Source: Desulfonatronovibrio sp. (GTDB taxonomy: Bacteria > Desulfobacterota > Desulfovibrionia > Desulfovibrionales > Desulfonatronovibrionaceae). Taken from it: a stretch of DNA of 47,723 nucleotides. The notes under the pieces are model-generated. The model saw nothing but the letters and a program-made list of their open reading frames with translations. It was not told the DNA's origin and did no database searches. Shown here piece by piece: positions 34,917-42,828 of the stretch. Position 1 is the stretch's first letter, and every line of letters starts with the position of its first letter. The position numbers and the translations under genes are program-made. The DNA is taken from positions 1 to 47,723 of the forward strand of contig PXDF01000208.1 of assembly GCA_003566455.1 (NCBI GenBank), given 5' to 3'.

Positions 34917-36080
34917 TTATTGATTAAGACGGTCTCTATACTCTTTAATCATTTTTTCCCGGCTGAAGTCGCCCACAATCAGGGATTTCCTGATGGCCAG
35001 ATCCTCCCAGGCCGGCTGAACCCCGATATCCCGGTAATACTTGGCAGCTTCGATCTGGGTCGGATCCTTGATTTTCTCAGACATGTGAGCGTCATCTCCC
35101 ATGAATAAAAGAAGCTTTTTTTTATCAGGGCTTCTGGATTTATTCTGCCGGTTTATTACATTGACCAGAAACTCCGTATACTCCTGGGACTGGGGATTCC
35201 AGACCTCGTATCCGTCCACTTCATAGTCACACAGCAGTATGGGCCAGAACTGTTCCGGATGGGGAACGATTATGCCGCAGCGGTAAAATCTTGCCTCCTC
35301 AATCATCTCAGAAGTCCGGTAAAAGTAAGTCAGGTTGAAATTGCTCTTTACGATATTCTTTACGGCTTTAACAAGGACCTGGACTCTGTTTATGAACTGA
35401 TCCGGGTAAAGAGCCCTCTGAGCGTCAATAACATCTCGCAGCAGCTTGTTTTTGACTATCTCCATGTTCACTTTTGACTGATTCTTTTCCAGCTGATGGC
35501 GCAGCTTCCAGGCCTGAATCCGGGCAAAATTGATTACGGCTTCTCCCACTCCGGTACCTTCAGCGGCAAGCTGAAGATAATCATCCCATTTGGGATCAAT
35601 AAGGGTATCCAGAAGTTCATAAAGCTGACTGGAGCGATATTTAAAAGTGTGATCCAGCATTGACTTCAACACATGGGCATCTTTCAAATTTTTTGATTTA
35701 AAGTGCAGCAGGATCTGAACCTTGCGTTTGAACCCTCGGGAATAGCAGTCAACTTCTACCCCTGAATATTTCCCGTCATAGCTCATTATCCTGTTGTGCT
35801 GGGTTGGTATGATGAGTTCTTCCTGTTTGTCCGGAAAGGTGTTCTCAATTCTCTGCCTGATGATCTCCATGGGGATATGCTCAGGATGCCAGTGCACAGC
35901 CATCACGCATTTCTGCCCTGGAAAAACCTCATTGGGAGTTATTATTCTTTGCACCTGTTCAGGGGTGATCTCCAGGCTGGTGATTTTTTCAAAGGCCCGG
36001 ACATCGAATTCAGTGATTTCCCTGCTCACCTTTTCCGGGTCATTTTTTTTCAATTTGTCTTCAGGCTTAACCAGTTTCAT
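34917..36080 (-). CDS. PHP-like predicted metallohydrolase in the GAK locus
   Basis: A 387-aa cytoplasmic protein. I do not match it to a named family with certainty, but the order of putative metal ligands fits the PHP superfamily: H63 and H65 in AVHWHPEHIP, E109 in GVEVDCYSRG, H274 in IIVPHPEQFWP, E292 in DGYEVWNPQ, and D330 and H332 in FMGDDAHM. The region between residues about 130 and 260 is a long helical insert (YLQLAAEGTGVGEAVINFAR; QLEKNQSKVNMEIVKNKLL). PHP proteins are usually phosphoesterases. It lies between the XXXCH and amphi-Trp genes, with gaps of 71 and 134 bases. Assignment of hydrolase activity is inference. Confidence 0.65.
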   Translation of the reverse strand: MKLVKPEDKLKKNDPEKVSREITEFDVRAFEKITSLEITPEQVQRIITPNEVFPGQKCVMAVHWHPEHIPMEIIRQRIENTFPDKQEELIIPTQHNRIMSYDGKYSGVEVDCYSRGFKRKVQILLHFKSKNLKDAHVLKSMLDHTFKYRSSQLYELLDTLIDPKWDDYLQLAAEGTGVGEAVINFARIQAWKLRHQLEKNQSKVNMEIVKNKLLRDVIDAQRALYPDQFINRVQVLVKAVKNIVKSNFNLTYFYRTSEMIEEARFYRCGIIVPHPEQFWPILLCDYEVDGYEVWNPQSQEYTEFLVNVINRQNKSRSPDKKKLLLFMGDDAHMSEKIKDPTQIEAAKYYRDIGVQPAWEDLAIRKSLIVGDFSREKMIKEYRDRLNQ

Positions 36081-36151
36081 TTTTTCTTGCTTTTATTGTT
36101 TATATTCCTGACAACCCCTTCCCTGAAGGGTTAAGAGCTGAAATATCATGC

Positions 36152-36712
36152 TTATTTAAACCGATCATGACAATCTTTCATGAGACTGGCCAGACCACTG
36201 AAAGCCTGTCTCAGCTTATCCAGATCTTTCTGATTGTGAGCATGAGTCACCTCCTGAACATATTCCAGAAAGCGGGGATAATTTTCATCCCCATACCCTG
36301 GAAAACCGGTTATCAGGACGCAGTCTCTCAAGAAAAGATCCATATTTTCTACAGGCGGCAATTGATTGCTGGTCAGATTTTTATGAATACCCTTGAATGC
36401 TCGCTTCATCCGTTTTTTGATCGTTTTATAAGAAGAATTATCATCATTGACAGGTTCAGATTCTGATGCCTCATCTTCATTAAACTCCATTTCAAGGTCC
36501 ATGGAAGGCTCTTTCTTGAGTTTTGTCCTGACCATGAGCTGACTTTCCTGATTCTTAAAGGTAATTTTTATTTTTTTTATTTCCGACCAGTCAAAGCTTT
36601 CACCCCCAAGCTCCAGACTGCCGGTTTCAATGCCTGTGGCCAGTCCTCTCAAAAAATCAGCAGTCTGGTCATTGGTCATGGTCTGATCAAACTTTTTTTC
36701 AATTCTTTTCAT
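36152..36712 (-). CDS. XXXCH-domain protein with amphi-Trp-like N-terminus (GAK locus)
   Basis: A 186-aa acidic protein. The C-terminal half (about 125-186) fits the XXXCH domain, named for a terminal motif like the haem-binding CxxCH but lacking the first cysteine; here it reads LMKDCHDRFK. The N-terminal half (1-70) resembles the amphi-Trp domain: KKFDQTMTNDQTADFLRGLA, GIETGSLELGG and a hydrophobic strand IKKIKITFK. The middle is a glutamate-rich linker. No signal peptide is present, so it stays in the cytoplasm. It is the first gene of the locus, preceded by a promoter candidate. Role unknown. Confidence 0.8.
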   Translation of the reverse strand: MKRIEKKFDQTMTNDQTADFLRGLATGIETGSLELGGESFDWSEIKKIKITFKNQESQLMVRTKLKKEPSMDLEMEFNEDEASESEPVNDDNSSYKTIKKRMKRAFKGIHKNLTSNQLPPVENMDLFLRDCVLITGFPGYGDENYPRFLEYVQEVTHAHNQKDLDKLRQAFSGLASLMKDCHDRFK

Positions 36713-36764
36713 GAAAACCTTGTGATAGCAGATTGTAACGGATTTAGAATCATTTTCCTCAATA

Positions 36765-36783
36765 CAAAATAATTATCATTAAT
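36765..36783 (-). promoter_or_regulatory. Fur-box-like sequence over the GAK promoter
   Basis: The - strand sequence ATTAATGATAATTATTTTG matches about 14 of 19 positions of the classical Fur consensus, including an unbroken AATGATAAT core. It covers the -10 element and the transcript start of the promoter listed next, where a repressor would act. AT-richness makes a chance match possible. Confidence 0.28.
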
Positions 36784-36803
36784 GGGCTGGAAAGTGAAGT
36801 CAA
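36775..36803 (-). promoter_or_regulatory. Candidate sigma-70 promoter of the GAK locus
   Basis: On the - strand TTGACT (36803-36798) and AATGAT (36780-36775) are 17 bases apart, about 60 bases before the XXXCH gene. This is the only clear promoter-like sequence in the 154-base gap after the MFS gene. Confidence 0.5.
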
Positions 36804-36866
36804 AGACATATGGTCTTGCAATCGCTCCAACTTGCCGGCTGTATTTATGCTCATCATAAAATAATT

Positions 36867-38060
36867 CTATGCCCCGCTCCTCTGCAGGGAACCTCCTTCA
36901 TTATCAATGAGAAAAGGTACCGCGGCCACGCTCAGGAACATAATCACACCCAGCACAACAAAACCCATGGCAAACATGTCCTTGTCTCCGAAATATCCGA
37001 GCATGGTTGGAATCAAGCCTCCGCCGGCCAGAACAGCAGTGGGAACAATAAGTGAAATTGCTATCGGTCTTGCTTCCGGCGAAAAGGACCTGGACAGGGC
37101 AGCGAATCCAGCCGGGAAATAGCAGCAGGCCATGGTTGGCTGGATGATTACCGCAGCCACAAGCCAATTGCCCGAAAGTACGCCCAGGGCCAGGGTGCTC
37201 AGCCCGGTCAGGCTCATGAATATGAGCAAAGCCCGTTTTACTCCCAGCCTGTCAACCAGCAATCCGGCCCAGAAAACCAGAAATATTCCTGACACCCTGG
37301 AAAAGGACAACAGATAGTTCACCGTTCCCGGATCAAAATCATGGGTGGTAATCAGATAGAGCGGAGTCTGGGCGAAAATTCCCTGGGTGGAGCCCACGGC
37401 CAGAATGAAAAACAGGACCAGAACCCAGAAAGCTGGATTGGAAATAACCATGAAATAACCTGATGGATTTGGACGTTGACTCCTTTCCTGTCCACACCGG
37501 CAGAACTTTATGAATAAAATAAAGGCTGTCACGGCGTAAAGCCCCACAAAAACCAGCATCCAGCGCCACCCAAGACCGGTTCGGATAAAAATCTCGGCCA
37601 GAAGAGGCGCCATCACAAAACTTAAGTTAGGGGCTATCTCATGGATGGCAATGGCTTTGCCCCAATGACCGGGATGGACCATTGAAGTCATAAGAGAAAA
37701 GCCGGATGGAAAGTAAAGCCCGCCAAAAAGCCCTGCTCCCAGCAGAGTTAAGCGAAGCCAGAGAATATTGGGGCTGAGTGCGGCCAGAAATAGGCAAAAC
37801 CCTATCCCCAGGGCGGAAATAATGACCACTCTGGCATGGGAAATCCGCGAAGACACAAAGGTCGAACCAAGAAGAGCTATGCTGTAGCCAAGGGACAAAA
37901 GCAGAAACAGCTGTCCGGCCTGAGCCTTGGTCAATTCAAAGTCCTCAAGGATGAAGATCAGAAAGGGAGACAGAATTATCCTGGTGAGAAAATTAAGAAA
38001 AAAGATGCCGGTCAGGGCAAGAAGAGGAGGAATGGCCTTGTTGAAATCAAGAACAGCCAT
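36867..38060 (-). CDS. Major facilitator superfamily transporter
   Basis: A 397-aa polytopic inner-membrane protein with about twelve hydrophobic segments, starting with IPPLLALTGIFFLNFLTRII. Typical MFS loop residues appear in the cytoplasmic loops (LLVDRLGVKRALL between segments 8 and 9). The overall type resembles nitrate/cyanate or sugar MFS carriers, but the substrate cannot be read from sequence. The ATG at 38060 shares a base with the proB stop (TGATG), so it is translationally coupled to proB; a GTG one codon earlier is also possible. It may be the last gene of the rplU-rpmA-obgE-proB transcript. Confidence 0.88.
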   Translation of the reverse strand: MAVLDFNKAIPPLLALTGIFFLNFLTRIILSPFLIFILEDFELTKAQAGQLFLLLSLGYSIALLGSTFVSSRISHARVVIISALGIGFCLFLAALSPNILWLRLTLLGAGLFGGLYFPSGFSLMTSMVHPGHWGKAIAIHEIAPNLSFVMAPLLAEIFIRTGLGWRWMLVFVGLYAVTAFILFIKFCRCGQERSQRPNPSGYFMVISNPAFWVLVLFFILAVGSTQGIFAQTPLYLITTHDFDPGTVNYLLSFSRVSGIFLVFWAGLLVDRLGVKRALLIFMSLTGLSTLALGVLSGNWLVAAVIIQPTMACCYFPAGFAALSRSFSPEARPIAISLIVPTAVLAGGGLIPTMLGYFGDKDMFAMGFVVLGVIMFLSVAAVPFLIDNEGGSLQRSGA

Positions 38061-39211
38061 CACAGTCCAATTGCGTCCAGAAGCAGATTATCCCTGTGAA
38101 TGGCTTCAGGATAAAGACACTCCCCAAGGAGGTCTTCTATTTCTGACGACTTCTTGCCCATGATCATCATCAGTTCCGAAGCAGTGTAGTTTGTGAGCCC
38201 CACAGCCGGATTTCTTGAACTGTCCCTTTCAACAATCCTGACCAGAGCTCCCTTGCCGAACTCCCCTTTAACACCCACAATTCCAGCCGGAAGCAGACTT
38301 TTGCCCTTTTCAAAAACCGCTTTTGCCGCTCCTTTGTCAATCTCGATTTCACCACTGGGCTCAAGATTGTAAGCAAACCAGAACTTGCGGCTGGAAATAA
38401 CTTTTTGGCAGGGCATAATCCAGGTTCCAAGATCCTGGCCTTCAAAGGCCTTTTCCAGAGAAAACCTGTCCTTGCCGGACAAAATCAGGGTGGGCACACC
38501 CAGCTGGGCCGCCTTTCTCGCAGCCAGAAGCTTGCTGTACATCCCACCGCTGCCCTGCATGGTCTTTCCTCTGCACATGGTCTCGATGGGAGCGCTGTTG
38601 ATATCATCTATGCACGCAATTCGTTCAGTCCTGGGATTTTCCGACGGGTTATCCCTGAATACTCCGTCAGCTGAAGTAAGATTGATAAACAGGTCAGCTT
38701 CAACAAGATTGAGAATCAGTGCGGCCAGGGAGTCATTGTCCCCGAACTTAAGCTCCTGCACCGCAACGGTATCATTTTCATTGATAATGGGAATGGCGCG
38801 CCAGCTGAGGAGCTGGAGCATGGTATTGCGGGCGTTTATGAAACGCTCTCTGCTGTTGAGGTCATCTCTGGTCAGAAGGATCTGGGCGGAAACCTTTTTA
38901 TACCGTCCAAATACCTCGTCATAGGCGTGCATGAGCCTGCTCTGGCCAATGGCTGAGGCTGCCTGCTTGAACACCAGGTCGCTTTTGGCCTTGCACGACG
39001 GCAAAACCGTACATCCGGCTGCAACAGCACCGGAGGAAACAAGGATGATATCCACCCCCCGGTCATGGATCAGGGAAATCTGGTCCACAAGACGGTTAAT
39101 CACCCGAAGATCAAGGCCGGCTTCAGCGGTCAGCACGGCACTGCCCACCTTGATCACGACCCTGCCGGCGTTTTTTAGAACCTTGAGTTTCTGTTCCTTA
39201 AAACTTCCCAT
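38060..39211 (-). CDS. proB: Glutamate 5-kinase
   Basis: A 383-aa enzyme that phosphorylates glutamate in the first step of proline synthesis. The amino-acid kinase domain shows VVIKVGSAVLT (about 17-27), ILVSSGAVAAG, the IINENDTVAVQELKFGDND segment and GSGGMYSKLLAARKA. The C-terminal PUA domain runs from about residue 285 to the end. ProA (the next enzyme) is not in the window. Location downstream of obgE is common in bacteria. Because proline is a compatible solute as well as an amino acid, it fits the osmoadaptation theme, though a housekeeping role is sufficient. Confidence 0.95.
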   Translation of the reverse strand: MGSFKEQKLKVLKNAGRVVIKVGSAVLTAEAGLDLRVINRLVDQISLIHDRGVDIILVSSGAVAAGCTVLPSCKAKSDLVFKQAASAIGQSRLMHAYDEVFGRYKKVSAQILLTRDDLNSRERFINARNTMLQLLSWRAIPIINENDTVAVQELKFGDNDSLAALILNLVEADLFINLTSADGVFRDNPSENPRTERIACIDDINSAPIETMCRGKTMQGSGGMYSKLLAARKAAQLGVPTLILSGKDRFSLEKAFEGQDLGTWIMPCQKVISSRKFWFAYNLEPSGEIEIDKGAAKAVFEKGKSLLPAGIVGVKGEFGKGALVRIVERDSSRNPAVGLTNYTASELMMIMGKKSSEIEDLLGECLYPEAIHRDNLLLDAIGL

Positions 39212-39257
39212 ATCAATGTTCCCATCATGACATCCTGGCTGTTAAAACAAAGCGTGG

Positions 39258-40274
39258 TTATTCCCGTAATAAAAATTGATAATACTTGTTCCATATTGAT
39301 TGCACAAGCCCTTGTACTCCGGTGCCGTTGAGGGCTGAAATATAATGGGTTTCTGAAGTACCTTCAGGCAGATTCTTTTTTATCCTGTCCAGCTGCTCCT
39401 TGTCAGCAAGATCAATTTTATTGATGACCAGGATCTGTTCTTTCTTTCCCAGCTCAGGAGAATACCTGAGCAGTTCTCTATTCAGAAGTTCAAAGCCATC
39501 CATGGGCTGATCAGGATCAATTTCCTCCACGCTTAATATGTGCACCAGAAATCTGGTCCTTTCCACATGTTTTAAGAATCTGTGACCCAGTCCTTGACCT
39601 TCATGAGCGCCTTCAATAAGTCCGGGAATATCAGCTATGACCATGCGCGCCCCCTGGTCATCTTCCAGCACTCCAAGATTAGGGGTAAGGGTGGTGAAGG
39701 GATATGACCCGATTTTCGGCTTGGCCGCTGAGATCCGGGAAATAAGGGTGGATTTCCCGGCATTGGGCAGGCCAAGGAGTCCGGCATCGGCAATAACCTT
39801 CAGTTCCAGGCGGAGCTTTAATTCATGGCCTTCCTGGCCTGGCTGGGCGAATCTGGGGGCCCGCATTGTGGATGACTTGAAGTGAGAATTGCCCTTACCG
39901 CCCATCCCGCCTCTGGCCAAAAGGATCTGCTGCCCGTCGTTGACCAGGTCCGCCAGAAGCCTTTCATCATTTTCCAACAATTCATGGATCATGGTCCCCG
40001 GAGGCACCCTGACCACAAGATCGTCACCGCCCCGGCCAAAACGCTGCTTACCCATTCCGGGCCGGCCGTTCCCGGCCTCATAAACCCTTTTGTGCCTGAA
40101 ATCATAAAGGGTCAGGAGCTTGTCATCCGCCTGAAAATATACATCTCCGCCCTTGCCGCCGTCACCCCCGTCAGGTCCTCCCCTGGGAATATACTTTTCC
40201 CTTCTGAAGGAGACGCATCCGTCTCCTCCTTTGCCTGAGCGAACAATAATCACTGCCTCATCAACAAATCGCAT
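39258..40274 (-). CDS. obgE: GTPase Obg (ObgE/CgtA)
   Basis: A 338-aa essential GTPase involved in 50S ribosome assembly and stress control. The N-terminal glycine-rich Obg fold is clear (VDEAVIIVRSGKGGDGCVSF, then GGPDGGDGGKGGDVYF). The G domain has the P-loop GLPNAGKSTLI near residue 167, the switch segment ADIPGLIEGAHEGQGLG, and NKIDLAD. The short length shows no C-terminal OCT domain. It is followed by proB and preceded by rpmA and rplU, the order found in many bacteria. The ribosome binding site is weak (GGAAAA). Confidence 0.96.
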   Translation of the reverse strand: MRFVDEAVIIVRSGKGGDGCVSFRREKYIPRGGPDGGDGGKGGDVYFQADDKLLTLYDFRHKRVYEAGNGRPGMGKQRFGRGGDDLVVRVPPGTMIHELLENDERLLADLVNDGQQILLARGGMGGKGNSHFKSSTMRAPRFAQPGQEGHELKLRLELKVIADAGLLGLPNAGKSTLISRISAAKPKIGSYPFTTLTPNLGVLEDDQGARMVIADIPGLIEGAHEGQGLGHRFLKHVERTRFLVHILSVEEIDPDQPMDGFELLNRELLRYSPELGKKEQILVINKIDLADKEQLDRIKKNLPEGTSETHYISALNGTGVQGLVQSIWNKYYQFLLRE

Positions 40275-40306
40275 AATTTTTCCAAAACTTAACCAAAAAT
40301 AATATT

Positions 40307-40337
40307 AAAAAAAAAGCCGCCCGAAAATCAGGCGGCT
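40307..40337 (-). terminator. Intrinsic terminator after rpmA
   Basis: On the - strand AGCCGCC, a nine-base loop and GGCGGCT are followed by a run of nine T. It lies between rpmA and obgE, so the two ribosomal protein genes can be expressed at higher level than obgE-proB, with read-through supplying the latter. Confidence 0.85.
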
Positions 40338-40362
40338 AAAAAATAATATGAATAAAAAAAGC

Positions 40363-40632
40363 TTACACAACTGCCGGGACAATACTGACCCTGGTTTTTA
40401 CCTTTTTCTGTCTAGTGTATTTTTCATACTTAACCTGACCATCGATCAAGGCAAACAGAGTATAATCCCTGCCCATGCCAACGTTTTCACCAGGGTGAAT
40501 TTTGGTGCCCAGCTGCCTGATGAGAATGTTCCCGGCTTTGACAGCCTGGCCCCCGTATTTTTTAACCCCTCTTCTCTGCCCCTGGCTGTCTCTTCCGTTC
40601 CTGGAACTTCCGCCAGCTTTTTTATGTGCCAT
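40363..40632 (-). CDS. rpmA: 50S ribosomal protein L27
   Basis: An 89-aa protein with the conserved N-terminus [20 protein letters not shown] and the segment [21 protein letters not shown]27 reaches the peptidyl-transferase centre with its N-terminal tail. There is no N-terminal cleavage extension of the kind seen in Firmicutes. A GGGAGG ribosome binding site precedes the ATG, 18 bases after rplU. Confidence 0.97.
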   Translation of the reverse strand: MAHKKAGGSSRNGRDSQGQRRGVKKYGGQAVKAGNILIRQLGTKIHPGENVGMGRDYTLFALIDGQVKYEKYTRQKKVKTRVSIVPAVV

Positions 40633-40650
40633 TTTTATAACCTCCCGGGA

Positions 40651-40962
40651 CTAAGCCTCAATGGTTTTTACCCGCAGCCTGGTAAAGTCCTGGCGATGTC
40701 CCTGTTTCTTGCTGTATCCCTTACGTCGTTTCTTTTTGAAAACAATAATCTTTTTGTCCCGTTCATGGCTCAAAACATCACAGACTACCTTGACCCCTTG
40801 AACATAGGGCTGGCCGAATTTGACTTCTGACTGACTTCCCGCCGCCAGGATCCTGTCCATGACAATCTCTGACCCGGCTTCATCAGCCAGCTTGGCCACC
40901 TTTATCTGCTGTCCCTCGCGAACGCGGAACTGCTTTCCACCACTTTCTATTATCGCGAACAT
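40651..40962 (-). CDS. rplU: 50S ribosomal protein L21
   Basis: A 103-aa ribosomal protein starting MFAIIESGGKQFRVREGQ, with the C-terminal RNA-binding segment KRRKGYSKKQGHRQ. The start at 40962 is chosen because all L21 proteins begin with this motif and because GGGAGG lies just upstream; an in-frame extension to 41001 is not real. It is the first gene of the rplU-rpmA-obgE-proB group. Confidence 0.97.
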   Translation of the reverse strand: MFAIIESGGKQFRVREGQQIKVAKLADEAGSEIVMDRILAAGSQSEVKFGQPYVQGVKVVCDVLSHERDKKIIVFKKKRRKGYSKKQGHRQDFTRLRVKTIEA

Positions 40963-40990
40963 TTTTACCTCCCAAATGGAAAAGAAAACT

Positions 40991-41018
40991 TTTACACGCA
41001 AAGCCGGGCTGCAGTCAA
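40991..41018 (-). promoter_or_regulatory. Candidate sigma-70 promoter of rplU-rpmA
   Basis: On the - strand TTGACT (41018-41013) and TGTAAA (40996-40991) are 16 bases apart, in the gap between comF and rplU. The predicted leader is only about 20 bases. Confidence 0.5.
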
Positions 41019-41054
41019 GAGATATCTTGTTAAAAAATCAAAAATTGATACTTT

Positions 41055-41807
41055 TCAGACCGCTCTGGCCAGAAAAACAACCGTGACCTCTGAGACGCCA
41101 GCCCTGAGCAGTGCTCTGGAACATCCGTCCAGTGTCGACCCTGTGGTCATAATATCGTCAACCAGCATGACCTTTTTGTCTTTGAGCTGGTCACCTTTGA
41201 CCGCAAAAACATTTTTCAGACTTCTGAGTCTCTGCCTTCTCTCCAATTTGCTCTGAGGAGGAGTATGCTTTGTCTTGACAAGGACGTCCCCCAGAACCTC
41301 AAGACCAAAGTCGCGCCCCAGAATCCTGGACAGCTCCAGGCTCTGGTTGAACCCCCTTTGTCTGAGTCTTTTGGGGTGAAGTGGCACTGGAATTATGAAA
41401 TCAAGGTCTTTATTAGCATTATTTCTGGCCGCCTCAATGAGCAGGCCGCCTAGAACCTTGCCCAGGCCAAGATCATTGCTGAATTTGTACCTGAGGATAA
41501 TATCCTTGAGCAGACCCTGGTAAACCGAAAAAAAAGACATTTCATGCCAGGAAAATGAACGGTTTCTACAGTCAAAGCACAGATGGGTGGAACTGTTTTC
41601 CAGGGCGTAAATTCTGGCGCATATCCCGCAATAGCCGCCTTTTCTGGATGTGAGCTGCGTTGAACAGTCCTGGCAAACTATGGTTCCCGGACCGGATTCT
41701 TCAATGACCGTCCCGCAGATGGCGCATCTTTTCCCGGCCAGCACGGCCAGCCTGGCTGAAACATTCTGAACTGCCCTGAAAAAATTTTGGAATCCGGACA
41801 TAATCAT
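41055..41807 (-). CDS. ComF family protein (double zinc ribbon plus phosphoribosyltransferase domain)
   Basis: A 250-aa protein. The N-terminal zinc-binding part has CAICGTVIEE with CQDC and later CGICARIY with CFDC, giving two four-cysteine sites. The C-terminal phosphoribosyltransferase domain has the PRPP loop VMLVDDIMTTGSTLDGC. ComF proteins take part in DNA uptake and recombination in naturally competent bacteria, where a helicase link has been shown; in most bacteria the role is not established. Starts at 41807 or 41801 are both possible. The gene lies just upstream of rplU on the same strand, which has its own promoter candidate. Confidence 0.9.
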   Translation of the reverse strand: MIMSGFQNFFRAVQNVSARLAVLAGKRCAICGTVIEESGPGTIVCQDCSTQLTSRKGGYCGICARIYALENSSTHLCFDCRNRSFSWHEMSFFSVYQGLLKDIILRYKFSNDLGLGKVLGGLLIEAARNNANKDLDFIIPVPLHPKRLRQRGFNQSLELSRILGRDFGLEVLGDVLVKTKHTPPQSKLERRQRLRSLKNVFAVKGDQLKDKKVMLVDDIMTTGSTLDGCSRALLRAGVSEVTVVFLARAV

Positions 41808-42174
41808 CCATCAGGACGCAAAAAAATCATCCAGCAAAGAAGCAATAAAAAAGCAGACATTCATTTACTGCGCGAACTCGCCGCCTTGGAACATACCAGG
41901 TTTCTTGTGTTGCAAACTCCTAATTCATGGGCTCTGATCAAATCCTTGCTGAACCGGAAAATATGCAATTTTCCAAATGACGAGCTGAAGCCGGTCAAAA
42001 AAGCAACGCTGCAAAACCCGGTATGTTTCAAGGCTCACAACCCTTGTCCCAAAAGAATGAATAGATGGTCACAGACTCGACAAATAAACAAAAGCTGGGA
42101 TCCCTATCTAAATGTTTTGGTGAACAGAAAATCATTAACCTAAATTAGTTTACTCCGTGTCAGTGAAAAGCCTA
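41808..42174. other. Gap between comF and the flavoprotein gene with no assigned gene
   Basis: This 367-base gap carries a + strand reading of 118 codons that starts inside comF (41787-42143). It has no ribosome binding site and a composition rich in K, N, S and P, and I do not recognise it. I see no remnant of a known protein and no terminator with a T tract. It may hold the comF promoter on the - strand. Confidence 0.45.
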
Positions 42175-42765
42175 TTACCGCTCTTGAATACTTCCCAGCT
42201 CATGCCTGACAAATTCAGATATTCTGGACCGGGCTGGCAGATCCTTTTCCAGATCGCCCTTTTCATCGATTCCCAGCAGGCAAAGATCAGCAATGTCCAG
42301 GCTGAATGGATCAAGAAAATATTTCAGGGTCAGCAGGCTGCCCTTGAACAGGGCGTCTCCCTTTTTTCTCCCGGCCACAAGAAGGCACAGGGTTTTGCCG
42401 GATTGCTCTTTTGGCCCTGTCTTCATCCATCTTTCATAAAAACTCTGTCCCCGGTCGATAAGTGCCTTGAAGTGAGCGGGCAGATGATAAAAATAGATGG
42501 GAGAGGATAAACAGACTATTCTGGCCTGGTCAATCATGTTCAGAAGAAACTGACATTGATCTTTTTCCCGCAGAACGCATGTGAATCCAGGAGATGAAGC
42601 GCATTTATGACAGCCCAGACAGGGCAGAATGTGATAATCTCGCAGATACAGCACTTCCGGATTAAATCCCATATGCGAGGCCGCCCCGGCCCCCTCTGAA
42701 GCGGCCATATCGCTGTTTCCGCCTTTTCTGGGGCTGCAGGCGATAATGAGTATTTCAGGGTTCAT
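42175..42765 (-). CDS. Flavodoxin-like FMN-dependent oxidoreductase (NAD(P)H reductase family)
   Basis: A 196-aa flavodoxin-fold protein. The FMN phosphate loop is visible as ACSPRKGGNSDMAA (9-22), and the second flavin-contact segment is SSPIYFYHLPAHFKALIDRG near residue 94. A cysteine cluster (CLGCHKCASSPGFTC) is in between and is typical of iron-sulfur flavoprotein-like members. It could bind a [4Fe-4S] cluster as in Isf of methanogens, or be a simple quinone/NADPH reductase. No partner gene points to a particular substrate. The ribosome binding site is not obvious. Confidence 0.82.
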   Translation of the reverse strand: MNPEILIIACSPRKGGNSDMAASEGAGAASHMGFNPEVLYLRDYHILPCLGCHKCASSPGFTCVLREKDQCQFLLNMIDQARIVCLSSPIYFYHLPAHFKALIDRGQSFYERWMKTGPKEQSGKTLCLLVAGRKKGDALFKGSLLTLKYFLDPFSLDIADLCLLGIDEKGDLEKDLPARSRISEFVRHELGSIQER

Positions 42766-42828
42766 GCGGGTTGTTCTCTGTGTTCAAATGGGTCTGGATA
42801 TGATCTTCTAATTAAAAACTCAGAAACC

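Noticed and set aside
41787-42143. A 118-codon + strand reading starting within comF
   Set aside because: No ribosome binding site, no family match, odd composition; most likely an open stretch by chance in a non-coding gap.
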